Shown here: positions 48,442-57,462 of the stretch, in pieces
How the letters are laid out: each line of letters opens with the position of its first letter
Position numbering within the stretch: position 1 is the first letter of the stretch
DNA from: Stutzerimonas stutzeri
GTDB lineage: Bacteria; Pseudomonadota; Gammaproteobacteria; Pseudomonadales; Pseudomonadaceae
DNA length: 64,000 nt
Direction: 5' to 3'
NCBI GenBank assembly: GCA_002339675.1
Contig: DDKB01000022.1
Span: 62,001-126,000, forward strand
Notes under the pieces: model-generated
Database searches by the model: none
Told to the model about the DNA's origin: nothing
Seen by the model: only the letters and a program-made list of their open reading frames with translations
Translations under genes and position numbers: made by a program

Positions 48442-50865
48442 ATGAGACCCCGCGACAGGATGGATATGCCGGCGACAACCCCTATCAGCGTCCTGTTCAT
48501 CGAAGACAGCCCGCATGATGCCGAGCTTGCACTCTTTACCCTCGAACGCAGCGGCTACGCGGTCGATCATCTGGTGGTCTACGACCGCACCGGCGTGGTC
48601 GAGGCGTTGCAGCAGCGCCGCTTCGACCTGATCCTGTCGGACTTCATCCTGCCCGGCTACTCGGGCAGCCAGGCCCTGTGGAATGCCCACCAGCTGGCGC
48701 CGGATACGCCCTTCATCTTTCTTTCCGGGGTGTTCGGCGAAGAACATGCCGTCAACATGATGCGCGCCGGCGCCGTTGATTACGTACTCAAGCAAAACCT
48801 CGGCTTTCTGCCCAAGGCTGTCGAGCGCGCGCTTGGCGAGGTCGAGGAGCGCCGCGCGCGCCTGCGCGCCGAAGAAACCCTGCGCGAGGTCGAGGTACGC
48901 GCGCGCCTGGCGATCGATGCTGCCGGCCTCGGCATGTGGGACTACGAACCGCAGACCGGCACGATGGTGCTCGACCATCGTTGCCGCGCCATGTTCGGCC
49001 TTACCGACGACGCCCCGGTCGATATCCGTGCCTTCGAGTCACTGTGCCATCCGGACGATCTGCAGCGCATCCGCGAGGACCTCTGGGGCGCCATCAGCGA
49101 TGACGGTGGCAAGGAATTCACGGTCGACTACCGGATCCGCCTCGACGATGGTCAGGTGCGCTGGGTGGAGACCCGCGGTCAGGGTTTCTTCGATGGCGGC
49201 GTTTGCCAGCGTTTCATCGGCGTGGTGATGGATGTCACCGAGCAGAAGCAGGCGACCGAGGCCCTCAAGCGCATGAACGAGGCCCTCGGCGAGCGCGTCG
49301 AGGCGCGCACCCGTGAACGCGACCGCACCTGGGAGCTGTCCCGCGATTTGCTCGCGGTGATGCACTTCGATACCCGCGTGCTGGCGCTCAACCCGGTCTG
49401 GGAAACCACCCTCGGCTGGCCGCGCGAGGCGCTGCTCGAGCAGCCACTGTGGGCGCTGTGCCACCCGGACGACCTGCTCGCCACGGAAAAGGAAACCGAG
49501 CGCGTCCGCCGCGGCAACGTGTGTGATCGCTTCGTCAACCGCCTGCGCCATCGCGACGGCAGCTACCGCTGGTTGTCCTGGACCGCTGTGCCCGAAGGCC
49601 AGATGCTCTACGCCGCGGGCCGCGACATCACCAGCGAAATCGCTGCGGTCGACCGCCTGGCCGCTGCCAACCGCGAGCTGACCGAGCAGATCCGCGAGCG
49701 CGAGCGCATCGAGGCGACCCTGCAGCAGATGCAGCGCCTGGAGGCCGTCGGCCAGCTCACCGCCGGCGTCGCCCACGACTTCAATAACCTGCTGACCGTG
49801 ATCCTGACCAGCGCCAGCTTCCTCAAAAGCGACTTGGAGCGCGGCGCGCCGGTGGCCAAGGCGCTCAGCCGCCTGCAGTACATCCAGGAATCCGGTGAGC
49901 GCGGCGCGACCCTCACTAGCCAGCTGCTGGCCTTCGCCCGCCGCCAGCAATTGGCGCCGAAGGCGGTCGACCTCAACGACACCCTGGTCGGGCTGCTCAG
50001 CCTGCTGCACAGCACGCTCGGCGGCGCGGTCACCATCCAGACCGACACCTGTGCCGGCCTTTGGCACGCGCTGGTCGATCCGACCCAGATCGAGATGATC
50101 ATCCTCAACCTGGCGATCAACGCACGCGATGCCATGGGTGCCGGAGGCTGCCTGATGCTCGGCACGGCCAACGCGGTGGTCACCGAGCCGGCTCAGCGTG
50201 CTGAAGAACCCGGCCCCGGCGAGTACGTGGTGCTGTCGGTCAGCGACACCGGCTCGGGCATGAGCGACGAAGTGTTGCAGAAGGCCTTCGAGCCCTTCTT
50301 CACCACCAAGGAAGTCGGCAAGGGCTCCGGCCTCGGCCTGGCCCAGGTGTTCGGCTTCGCCAAGCAGTCGGGGGGCGGCGCCTGCATTGAGACCGAGCTG
50401 GGCGTGGGCACCACTGTGAAGGTCTACCTGCCGCGCGTGCAGGCACCCGAACGCACCCTCGGCGAAGCCGAACAGGCTCCTGGCGCGCCGCGCGGCCAGG
50501 TGTCCAACTCGGTGCTGCTGGTCGATGACGACCACAGCGTCCGCGAGGTGACCGCGCAGATGCTGAGCAACCTGGGCTACGCAGTGACCCAGGCGGACAG
50601 CGGCCAGCAGGCGCTGCAACTGTTGCAGGACGGCATCCGCGTCGACCTGCTGCTGGCCGACTTCGCCATGCCCGGAATGAACGGCGGCGAATTGGCGCGT
50701 GCCGTGCTGTCGCGCTACCCGACCCTGCCCGTGGTGTTCATCACCGGTTACGCCGAGCTGGGCGAGCTGGGCATGGGCAGTTCGACGATCATTCAGAAAC
50801 CCTTCCGCGAAGAGCAGCTGGCCAGCAAGCTCAACCTGGTGCTCAAGGAAGCGATGCCGTTGTGA
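48442..50865 (+). CDS. Hybrid sensor histidine kinase REC-PAS-PAS-HisKA-HATPase-REC
   Basis: 807 aa. N-terminal receiver (about 14-130; Asp67 in LILSDFILPGYSG), PAS/PAC 1 (about 155-275), PAS 2 (about 300-410), a coiled coil, HisKA with His445 in GVAHDFNNLL, HATPase (DTGSGM, GSGLGLAQVFG) and C-terminal receiver (about 690-800; Asp740 in LLADFAMPGMNGG). No phytochrome module, so it likely receives phosphate through its N-terminal receiver from BphP and forms the next layer of a relay. It starts 47 nt after the single-domain regulator; an internal in-frame ATG seven codons downstream (MDMPATTP) is possible. Its stop overlaps bphO. Confidence 0.92.
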   Translation: MRPRDRMDMPATTPISVLFIEDSPHDAELALFTLERSGYAVDHLVVYDRTGVVEALQQRRFDLILSDFILPGYSGSQALWNAHQLAPDTPFIFLSGVFGEEHAVNMMRAGAVDYVLKQNLGFLPKAVERALGEVEERRARLRAEETLREVEVRARLAIDAAGLGMWDYEPQTGTMVLDHRCRAMFGLTDDAPVDIRAFESLCHPDDLQRIREDLWGAISDDGGKEFTVDYRIRLDDGQVRWVETRGQGFFDGGVCQRFIGVVMDVTEQKQATEALKRMNEALGERVEARTRERDRTWELSRDLLAVMHFDTRVLALNPVWETTLGWPREALLEQPLWALCHPDDLLATEKETERVRRGNVCDRFVNRLRHRDGSYRWLSWTAVPEGQMLYAAGRDITSEIAAVDRLAAANRELTEQIRERERIEATLQQMQRLEAVGQLTAGVAHDFNNLLTVILTSASFLKSDLERGAPVAKALSRLQYIQESGERGATLTSQLLAFARRQQLAPKAVDLNDTLVGLLSLLHSTLGGAVTIQTDTCAGLWHALVDPTQIEMIILNLAINARDAMGAGGCLMLGTANAVVTEPAQRAEEPGPGEYVVLSVSDTGSGMSDEVLQKAFEPFFTTKEVGKGSGLGLAQVFGFAKQSGGGACIETELGVGTTVKVYLPRVQAPERTLGEAEQAPGAPRGQVSNSVLLVDDDHSVREVTAQMLSNLGYAVTQADSGQQALQLLQDGIRVDLLLADFAMPGMNGGELARAVLSRYPTLPVVFITGYAELGELGMGSSTIIQKPFREEQLASKLNLVLKEAMPL

Positions 50866-51416
50866 TGGACAGCGTGCGAAGCCGCTTGCGTACCGCGACC
50901 GCACCGCTGCACCAGCAGGTCGACCTGGCCTATTCGCGCTTTCGGCTGGAGCAGCCGTCCGGCTACCGGGCGTTCCTGCAGGCCCACGCGCAGGCCCTCG
51001 GTCCGCTGGAGGCGACGTTGCAGGCGGCGGGCGTCGAGCGCCTGCTTAGCGACTGGCCGCAGCGGCGCCGCTGGCCGGCACTGCGGGCCGACCTGGCCGA
51101 CCTCGGCGAAGCCCTGCCACTACCCAGGCCACTGCCAGGCGGCGTCGACGGGCAGCTGCCATCGGCGCCCTGGTGCTGGGGCGCGCTCTATGTAATCGAA
51201 GGCTCGCGCCTGGGTGGGCGGATACTGGCCCGACGGGTCGCCAGCGGCCAGCCCGACGCACCACTGCGTTACCTGGATGCAGAGGCGGCGCCGTCCTGGC
51301 CGGTTTTCCTCGCACGGCTCGATCAGCAGGCCGCCACGCTGGCCTGGGCGCCGATGCTCGCCGGTGCCCAGGCCGCCTTCAGCCAGTTTCTCGATGCGGC
51401 GCGCCCACTGGCCTGA
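50865..51416 (+). CDS. bphO: Biliverdin-producing heme oxygenase BphO
   Basis: Opens heme to biliverdin, the phytochrome chromophore. 183 aa, starting MDSVRSRLRTATAPLHQQVD; His16 is the expected proximal heme ligand. WGALYVIEGSRLGGRIL is the distal-helix Gly-rich motif. The ATG overlaps the stop of the hybrid kinase (TGATG); a GTG three nt upstream is an alternative. It is the last gene of the phytochrome operon; in many pseudomonads bphO precedes bphP instead. Convergent with acr3. Confidence 0.93.
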   Translation: MDSVRSRLRTATAPLHQQVDLAYSRFRLEQPSGYRAFLQAHAQALGPLEATLQAAGVERLLSDWPQRRRWPALRADLADLGEALPLPRPLPGGVDGQLPSAPWCWGALYVIEGSRLGGRILARRVASGQPDAPLRYLDAEAAPSWPVFLARLDQQAATLAWAPMLAGAQAAFSQFLDAARPLA

Positions 51417-51428
51417 GCGCCCGCGACG

Positions 51429-52502
51429 CTAGCGCAATGCGCGCTCGTACCAGGCGCGGCTGCGATTGACCCGACGCACCAGCCAGAGCATCACCGGCAC
51501 CTCGATCAGCACGCCGACCACGGTCGCCAGCGCCGCCCCCGAATCGAAGCCGTAGAGCGCGATGGCCACCGCCACCGCCAGTTCGAAGAAGTTCGATGCA
51601 CCGATCAGCGCCGACGGCCCGGCGATGTCGTGGCGCACCCGCAGCCGACGGTTGAGCGCGTAGCCCAGCGCCGCGATCAGCAGCGTCTGCAACAGGATCG
51701 GCACCGCCAGCATCGCGATCACCAGCGGCTGCGCCACCAGCGCCTGTCCCTGGAATGAGAACAGCAACACCAGCGTGGCCAGCAGAGCCGCGATGGCGAA
51801 CGGTTGCAGGCGCGTCAGCGCGGCCTGGAACGCAGCCTCGCCGCGGCGACGCAGACGCTGGCGAATCCCTTGCGCCAGCGCCAGCGGAATCACGATGTAC
51901 ATCACCACCGACAGCAGCAGGGTGTCCCAGGGCACCGGTATCGACGAAACGCCGAGCAGCAACGCGACGATGGGAGCAAAGGCGAACACCATCACCAGGT
52001 CGTTGACCGCCACCTGGGTCAGGGTGAAGTTGGCATTGCCGCCGCACAGGTTGCTCCAGACGAACACCATCGCGGTACAGGGCGCCGCGCCGAGCAGGAT
52101 CAGGCCAGCGACATAACTGTCGATCTGCTCGGCCGGCAGCCAGCCGGCGAACAGGTGGCGTAGGAACAGCCACGCCAGAAAGGCCATGGTGAAGGGCTTG
52201 ATCGCCCAGTTGACCAACAGGGTCACGCCCATGCCGGCGCGGTGGGCGAACACCTCGTGCAGCGCGCCGAAGTCGATCTTCATCAGCATCGGGATGATCA
52301 TTACCCAGATCAGCACACCCACCGGCAGATTGACCTGCGCCAGCTCCAGTGCGCCGACCGCCTGCGCTGCCTGCGGGGCAAACAGGCCGATCAGCGTGCC
52401 GGCGACGATGCAGCAGAACACCCAGAGGCTCAGCCAGCGCTCGAAGAAGCCGATGGGCGCGGCCGCTGGCGGCTGTTCCAGAGAATCGCAAGGGCGGGTC
52501 AT
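51429..52502 (-). CDS. acr3: ACR3-family arsenite efflux transporter
   Basis: Exports As(III) from the cytoplasm. 357 aa, about ten membrane segments, starting MTRPCDSLEQPPA. LGAAPCTAMVFVWSNL carries the conserved Cys of the fourth membrane helix, and the NDLVMVFAFAPIV and ASNFFELAVAVAIA motifs are ACR3 signatures. GGAG precedes the ATG at 52502. Divergent from arsR with a shared operator region. ACR3 is not homologous to ArsB. Confidence 0.95.
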   Translation of the reverse strand: MTRPCDSLEQPPAAAPIGFFERWLSLWVFCCIVAGTLIGLFAPQAAQAVGALELAQVNLPVGVLIWVMIIPMLMKIDFGALHEVFAHRAGMGVTLLVNWAIKPFTMAFLAWLFLRHLFAGWLPAEQIDSYVAGLILLGAAPCTAMVFVWSNLCGGNANFTLTQVAVNDLVMVFAFAPIVALLLGVSSIPVPWDTLLLSVVMYIVIPLALAQGIRQRLRRRGEAAFQAALTRLQPFAIAALLATLVLLFSFQGQALVAQPLVIAMLAVPILLQTLLIAALGYALNRRLRVRHDIAGPSALIGASNFFELAVAVAIALYGFDSGAALATVVGVLIEVPVMLWLVRRVNRSRAWYERALR

Positions 52503-52793
52503 CGGCACACTCCGGGTCGGATGGTTGGGGTAAGCGGGCGGGCAGATGCCTACGGCGGATCCGCCTGGAAGGGCCCAGTTCGATGCGGGCCGGGACTTGA
52601 ATATTCGTCCATGCGAATATTTATCCGTCGCGCTCAGCCACGCAAGGCTTTTGTATGCGCGTCAAAAGTTCGAGGCTGCGCTTTACAGCATATACGCCGA
52701 TCAATATATTCCAGTCCACCCGGCCCTCGTCTGTCGACCACGCCCAGCCACCGGGCATCTTCCGCTGGTTTACGGCCATGACCCAGGCAACCC
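52503..52793. promoter_or_regulatory. Divergent acr3 - arsR control region with ArsR-type operator
   Basis: A perfect inverted repeat AATATTCG-N6-CGAATATT occupies 52600-52621, the classical AT-rich shape of an ArsR operator, and positions 52680-52710 contain another AT-rich stretch (ATATACGCC...ATATATTCC). Both promoters should lie here, so ArsR could control both directions. Confidence 0.7.
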
Positions 52794-53150
52794 ATGATCG
52801 AGCACCTGACCCCCGCCACCGTGTTCAAATGCCTGTCCGACGAGACGCGGGCGCGCCTCACGCTGCTCGTCGCCCGTGAAGGCGAACTCTGTGTCTGCGA
52901 ACTGACTGCGGCGCTGGCGCAGAGCCAGCCAAAGGTCTCCCGACACCTTTCGCAGCTGCGCCAGTGCGCCATCCTCGACGACCGTCGCCAGGGCCAGTGG
53001 GTCTACTACCGGCTGCACCCGGATCTGCCGGACTGGGTGCATGACCTGCTGCAGGTCGTCCTGGCCGCCAACAAGCGCTGGCTGCAGCCGGACAGCGAGC
53101 GATTGGCCGGCATGCGCGATCGCCCCGCACGCGGTTCGGTCTGCAGCTGA
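52794..53150 (+). CDS. arsR: Arsenic-responsive repressor ArsR
   Basis: 118 aa winged-helix repressor. ELCVCEL in the recognition-helix region is the CVC As(III)-binding motif of ArsR; AALAQSQPKVSRHLSQLR is the HTH. A further Cys at the C terminus (VCS) may take part. First gene of the arsR-arsH-ynfA-gapdh-arsJ unit, divergent from acr3. Confidence 0.95.
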   Translation: MIEHLTPATVFKCLSDETRARLTLLVAREGELCVCELTAALAQSQPKVSRHLSQLRQCAILDDRRQGQWVYYRLHPDLPDWVHDLLQVVLAANKRWLQPDSERLAGMRDRPARGSVCS

Positions 53151-53186
53151 CCGCACGCCCACGCCCCTGGACGCCAAGAGGAACCG

Positions 53187-53900
53187 ATGACCAACGACCT
53201 GCCCAACCTCGATGCCGCACTGCTCGCCGCGCCCCGCCCGGAACAGCTCGCCCTGGCGGATGCGCCGCAGCACAAGCCGCGGATCCTGCTGCTCTACGGG
53301 TCCAATCGCGAGCGCTCCTATAGCCGCCTGCTGACCCAGGAGGCCGCCCGGGTGCTCGAGGTTCTGGGCTGCGAAACGCAGTTGTTCGATCCGTCGGGCC
53401 TGCCCTTGCCGGACGACGCGCAGGACAGCCATCCCAAGGTCCAGCAGCTGCGCGAGCTGGTGCTCTGGTCCGAAGGCCAGGTGTGGTGCTCGCCGGAGCG
53501 CCACGGCGCCATGAGCGCGGTGCTCAAGGCACAGATCGACTGGCTGCCGCTGAACCTCGGCGCGCTGCGGCCGACCCAGGGCAAGACGCTGGCGCTGATG
53601 CAGGTGTGCGGCGGTTCGCAATCGTTCAATGCGGTCAACCAGATGCGCGTACTCGGGCGCTGGATGCGCATGCTGACCATCCCCAACCAGTCCTCGGTGG
53701 CCAAGGCGTATCAGGAGTTCGACGACGCGGGCCGGATGAAACCGTCCGCCTACTACGATCGCGTGGTCGACGTGATGGAGGAACTGGTCAAGTTCACCTG
53801 GCTGGTGCGCGGGCGCACCGACTATCTGGTCGACCGCTACTCCGAACGCAAGGAGAGCGCCGAGGCGCTGTCGCGACGTGTCGACCAGCGTTCCCTCTAG
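53187..53900 (+). CDS. arsH: Organoarsenical oxidase ArsH
   Basis: NADPH:FMN oxidoreductase of 237 aa that oxidises trivalent organoarsenicals. LLYGSNRERSYSRLL is the FMN phosphate loop; SPERHGAMSAVLKAQIDWLP and CGGSQSFNAVNQMRVLGRWM are family motifs. Follows arsR by 36 nt. Confidence 0.95.
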   Translation: MTNDLPNLDAALLAAPRPEQLALADAPQHKPRILLLYGSNRERSYSRLLTQEAARVLEVLGCETQLFDPSGLPLPDDAQDSHPKVQQLRELVLWSEGQVWCSPERHGAMSAVLKAQIDWLPLNLGALRPTQGKTLALMQVCGGSQSFNAVNQMRVLGRWMRMLTIPNQSSVAKAYQEFDDAGRMKPSAYYDRVVDVMEELVKFTWLVRGRTDYLVDRYSERKESAEALSRRVDQRSL

Positions 53901-53953
53901 GCTGGAGCTTCACCCCCCGTCCGCCCACGTTGCCGCGCGCCGAGCGAGTCCCC

Positions 53954-54280
53954 ATGCTGAAAACGTTTGCCTTGTTCGCCATGACCGCCGTGGCTGAAAT
54001 CCTCGGCTGCTACCTGCCCTATCTCTGGCTCAGGCAGGGCAAGAGCGTCTGGCTGCTGGTGCCCGCAGCGGCCTCGCTGGCGCTGTTCGCTTGGCTCCTG
54101 TCACTGCACCCGACCGCCGCGGGGCGCGTCTATGCCGCCTACGGCGGCGTCTATATCGGCGTGGCAATGCTCTGGCTCTGGCTGGTCGACGGCATCCGGC
54201 CGAGTCCCTGGGACCTGCTGGGGTGCGCCGTCGCGCTGCTCGGCATGCTGATCATCATGTTCGCCCCCCGTGCCACCTGA
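53954..54280 (+). CDS. YnfA-family (UPF0060) small membrane protein
   Basis: 108 aa, four membrane helices, starting MLKTFALFAMTAVAEILGCY. AEILGCYLPYLWLRQGKS and GRVYAAYGGVYIGVAMLWLW are the YnfA signature; the fold is related to small multidrug-resistance exporters. It lies between arsH and the gapdh gene with only 53 and 23 nt spacing, so it is part of the arsenic operon. A role in arsenic or organoarsenical export is possible but unproven. Confidence 0.9.
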   Translation: MLKTFALFAMTAVAEILGCYLPYLWLRQGKSVWLLVPAAASLALFAWLLSLHPTAAGRVYAAYGGVYIGVAMLWLWLVDGIRPSPWDLLGCAVALLGMLIIMFAPRAT

Positions 54281-54303
54281 ACCCGACTGCTGGAGACCTG
54301 CTC

Positions 54304-55308
54304 ATGAGCGTGAAAATTGGCATCAACGGCTTTGGCCGCATCGGCCGCCTGGCGCTGCGCGCCGCGTGGGACTGGCCGGAGCTGGAGTTCGTCCGGATCA
54401 ACGACCCTGCCGGTGACGCCGCCACCCATGCCCACCTGCTGAACTTCGATTCGGTACATGGCCGCTGGCACCACGAGGCCGGCAGCGAAGGCAATGACCT
54501 GGTGATCGGCGGCAGGCGCGTCGCGGTCACCGCCAACCGCGCCCTGGCCGACACCGACTGGTCCGGCTGCGACTTGGTAATCGAAGCCAGCGGCAAGATG
54601 AAGACCGTGGCGCTGCTGCAGGATTACCTGGCCCAGGGCGTCAAGCGCGTGGTGGTGAGCGCGCCGGTCAAGGAAGCCGGCGCGCTGAACATCGTCATGG
54701 GGGTCAACGACGAACTCTTCGATCCCGCCCGCCACCGCATCGTCACCGCGGCGTCCTGCACCACCAACTGCCTCGCCCCGGTGGTCAAGGTGATCCACGA
54801 AAGCCTCGGCATCCGCCACGGTTCGATTACCACCATCCATGACCTGACCAACACCCAGAGCCTGCTCGACCAGCCGCACAAGGACCTGCGCCGCGCCCGC
54901 GCTTCGGGCATGAGCCTGATCCCGACCTCCACCGGCTCGGCGACCGCCATCGCGGAGATCTTTCCCGAGCTGCGCGGCCGCCTCGACGGTCACGCCGTGC
55001 GCGTCCCGCTGGCCAACGCGTCGCTCACCGACTGTGTGTTCGAGGTCGAGCGCGCCACAACCGTCGAGGAAGTCAACGCGCTGCTCGAGGCCGCAGCCAA
55101 GGGCCCGCTCAGGGGCATCCTTGGCTACGAAACACGGCCGCTGGTGTCGATCGACTACCGCACCGACCCACGCTCCTCGATCATCGACGCGCTGTCGACG
55201 CGGGTGATCAACGGTACCCAGGTCAAGCTGTACGCCTGGTACGACAACGAGTGGGGCTACGCCAACCGCACCGTCGAACTGGCGCGCAAGGTCGGCCTGG
55301 CCGGCTGA
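54304..55308 (+). CDS. ArsJ-associated glyceraldehyde-3-phosphate dehydrogenase
   Basis: 334 aa. INGFGRIGRLALRAAW is the NAD site, SCTTNCLAP contains the catalytic Cys, and WYDNEWGYANRTVELARKV the C terminus. In arsenic islands this enzyme uses arsenate instead of phosphate to make 1-arseno-3-phosphoglycerate, which ArsJ exports. Its position directly before arsJ supports that role over glycolysis. The ATG at 54304 starts MSVKIGINGFG. Confidence 0.94.
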   Translation: MSVKIGINGFGRIGRLALRAAWDWPELEFVRINDPAGDAATHAHLLNFDSVHGRWHHEAGSEGNDLVIGGRRVAVTANRALADTDWSGCDLVIEASGKMKTVALLQDYLAQGVKRVVVSAPVKEAGALNIVMGVNDELFDPARHRIVTAASCTTNCLAPVVKVIHESLGIRHGSITTIHDLTNTQSLLDQPHKDLRRARASGMSLIPTSTGSATAIAEIFPELRGRLDGHAVRVPLANASLTDCVFEVERATTVEEVNALLEAAAKGPLRGILGYETRPLVSIDYRTDPRSSIIDALSTRVINGTQVKLYAWYDNEWGYANRTVELARKVGLAG

Positions 55309-55398
55309 TCGCCGAACCGGTCGCGCCCGCCGCGCCTCGAACAGCCCGCTGCCCACGCGACGGTGAGGGCAGCGCACCAACGCAACGGAACCGCGCCC

Positions 55399-56634
55399 AT
55401 GCTCGCCATCGCACGCCTCAGCCCCGCCGTTCGCCAGTACCTGCTGGTGACCGGCAACTACTGGGCCTTCACCCTCACCGACGGCGCACTGCGGATGCTG
55501 GTGGTGCTGCACTTCCATGCGCAGGGCTTCAGCCCGCTGCAGATCGCCGCGCTGTTCCTGTTCTACGAGCTGTTCGGGGTAATCACCAACCTGGTCGGCG
55601 GCTACCTCGGCGCGCGGGTCGGCCTGAACCGCACCATGAACCTCGGCCTGGCGATGCAGGTTGTCGCGCTGCTGATGCTCACGGTGCCCGCCGCGGCCTT
55701 GACCGTGCCGTGGGTCATGGGTGCCCAGGCGCTGTCCGGGATCGCCAAGGACCTGAACAAGATGAGCGCCAAGAGCGCGATCAAGCTACTGGTCCCCGCT
55801 GACCGGCCGGGCACGCTGTACCGCTGGGTGGCGCTGTTGACCGGCTCGAAGAACGCGCTCAAGGGCGTGGGCTTCTTTCTTGGCGGCGCGCTGCTCGCCG
55901 TGCTCGGTTTTCAGGGCGCCGTGCTGGCCATGGCGGCAGTGCTGGCGACGATCTGGCTGGCGAGCACGCAATTGTTGAAACAGCACCTGGGCAAGGCAAC
56001 CGCCAAGCCGCGGTTTCGGGAGCTGCTGTCCAAGAGCCGGGCGATCAACGTGCTGTCCGCCGCCCGCCTGTTTCTCTTCGGTGCCCGTGACGTCTGGTTC
56101 GTAGTCGCGCTGCCGGTCTATCTGTCGACCCGCTTCGGTTGGGACGTGTGGCAGGTGGGCGGGTTCCTGGCGGCCTGGGTGATCGGCTACGGCGTGGTCC
56201 AATCGTTCGCGCCGCGGCTCACCGGCAAGCGCAACGGCAGGGTCCCGGACGGCCGTGTCGCCGCCGCCTGGGCCGTACCACTGGCCGTACTGCCCGCCGC
56301 CATCGCACTCGGACTTGGCAGCGCACTGCCAGCGCAGCCGCTGCTGATCGGCGGCCTGCTGGCCTTTGGTGCGCTCTTCGCGGTCAACTCGTCGCTGCAC
56401 AGCTACCTGATCGTCAGCTACGCCAAGGCTGACGGCGTCTCGCTCGATGTGGGCTTCTACTACATGTCCAACGCCCTGGGCCGGCTGGTCGGCACCCTGC
56501 TCTCCGGGTGGGTGTTCCAGAGCTGGGGGCTGGACGCCTGCCTGTGGATATCCAGCGCCTTCCTGCTGCTCGCCGCGCTGATCTCCACCGGCCTGCCGCG
56601 GCAGGCCAGGGCCGTGGGCAGCCGCGTTTCGTAA
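55399..56634 (+). CDS. arsJ: Organoarsenical (1-arseno-3-phosphoglycerate) exporter ArsJ
   Basis: Major-facilitator exporter of 411 aa, about eleven to twelve membrane helices. QYLLVTGNYWAFTLTDGALRML and SGIAKDLNKMSAKSAIKLL are diagnostic of ArsJ. With the preceding gapdh it gives arsenate resistance without reduction. Last gene of the arsenic operon, convergent with dsbG. Confidence 0.95.
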   Translation: MLAIARLSPAVRQYLLVTGNYWAFTLTDGALRMLVVLHFHAQGFSPLQIAALFLFYELFGVITNLVGGYLGARVGLNRTMNLGLAMQVVALLMLTVPAAALTVPWVMGAQALSGIAKDLNKMSAKSAIKLLVPADRPGTLYRWVALLTGSKNALKGVGFFLGGALLAVLGFQGAVLAMAAVLATIWLASTQLLKQHLGKATAKPRFRELLSKSRAINVLSAARLFLFGARDVWFVVALPVYLSTRFGWDVWQVGGFLAAWVIGYGVVQSFAPRLTGKRNGRVPDGRVAAAWAVPLAVLPAAIALGLGSALPAQPLLIGGLLAFGALFAVNSSLHSYLIVSYAKADGVSLDVGFYYMSNALGRLVGTLLSGWVFQSWGLDACLWISSAFLLLAALISTGLPRQARAVGSRVS

Positions 56635-56685
56635 GCCGATACAGCCGTTTCGAGAGCCCTGCGCGACCGCTCACGATGCGGCGCA

Positions 56686-57462
56686 CTAGGGTTTGGACAG
56701 CTTGCCCATGATCTGCTTGAGCGCATCCGGGCGAGGCGCGCCCTGGTGTTGCTGCAGGCGACCGGCATCGTCCTGGTAGTAGATCGCCGGGGTAGCTGAG
56801 GCGCCCATTTCGCCCATCAGCGCAAGGTTCGCCTCGAGCTGCTCTTGCACCTTGGCGGGGATGCGCTCGACCGGCTCGAGTGTGCTTGCCTTGCCCGCAG
56901 CTTCATGCCTGTTCAGCGCGGCTTGCCTGTCGTCCGCCGCCAGCAAGGCGGCGGACTTGCCAGCGCTGTCCGGACGCAACATGCCGACCATGACGTGACG
57001 CAACTGCACGTCGCCCGCGTCGATCCACGGCCGTGCCTGTTTCCAGAACAGGTTGCAGTACGGGCAGTTGGGATCGGAGAACATGTAGACGATGCGCGGC
57101 GCGTCCGCCGAGCCGTCGGCGATCCAGGTGCTGCTCTGCAGCCGTTGCCACATCTCATTGCCGAGCGGTTCGTACACCAGCTTTTCGAGCGCCGCCTGGG
57201 TCAGGTCCGCGCCGCTGGCGTCCAGCAGGCTGCCGACCAGCACATGCTCGCCGTCCGGGGTCAGGTACAGCCCGATCCCCTGTCCGTTGTAGCGCGCCGC
57301 GTAGCCCTTCAGCCCGCCCGGTGCGTCGAAGCTGCCGACCACCTTCGCGCCGCGTGCCTCGATGGCCTGGATCGCGGGAGGCAGGGCTTCTGCCAGCGCC
57401 AGGGGAACTGGCAGCATGGCCAGCGTCGAAAGAAGAATGGCGAGTGGTGGTAGGGATTTCAT
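56686..57462 (-). CDS. dsbG: Thiol:disulfide interchange protein DsbG
   Basis: Periplasmic disulfide isomerase/sulfenic-acid reductase of 258 aa. Signal peptide at residues 1-24 (ending ALA), DsbC/DsbG dimerisation domain, then a thioredoxin domain with Cys133-Pro-Tyr-Cys136 in DPNCPYCNLFWKQARPW, and a cis-Pro in ATPAIYY. Its start overlaps the upstream TlpA-type gene by 4 nt; it would be kept reduced by DsbD encoded in the same operon. Confidence 0.93.
   Translation of the reverse strand: MKSLPPLAILLSTLAMLPVPLALAEALPPAIQAIEARGAKVVGSFDAPGGLKGYAARYNGQGIGLYLTPDGEHVLVGSLLDASGADLTQAALEKLVYEPLGNEMWQRLQSSTWIADGSADAPRIVYMFSDPNCPYCNLFWKQARPWIDAGDVQLRHVMVGMLRPDSAGKSAALLAADDRQAALNRHEAAGKASTLEPVERIPAKVQEQLEANLALMGEMGASATPAIYYQDDAGRLQQHQGAPRPDALKQIMGKLSKP

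Noticed and set aside
54304..55308. Glycolytic gapA
   Set aside because: Sits directly before arsJ in an arsenic operon, where this subfamily makes the arseno-phosphoglycerate exported by ArsJ.
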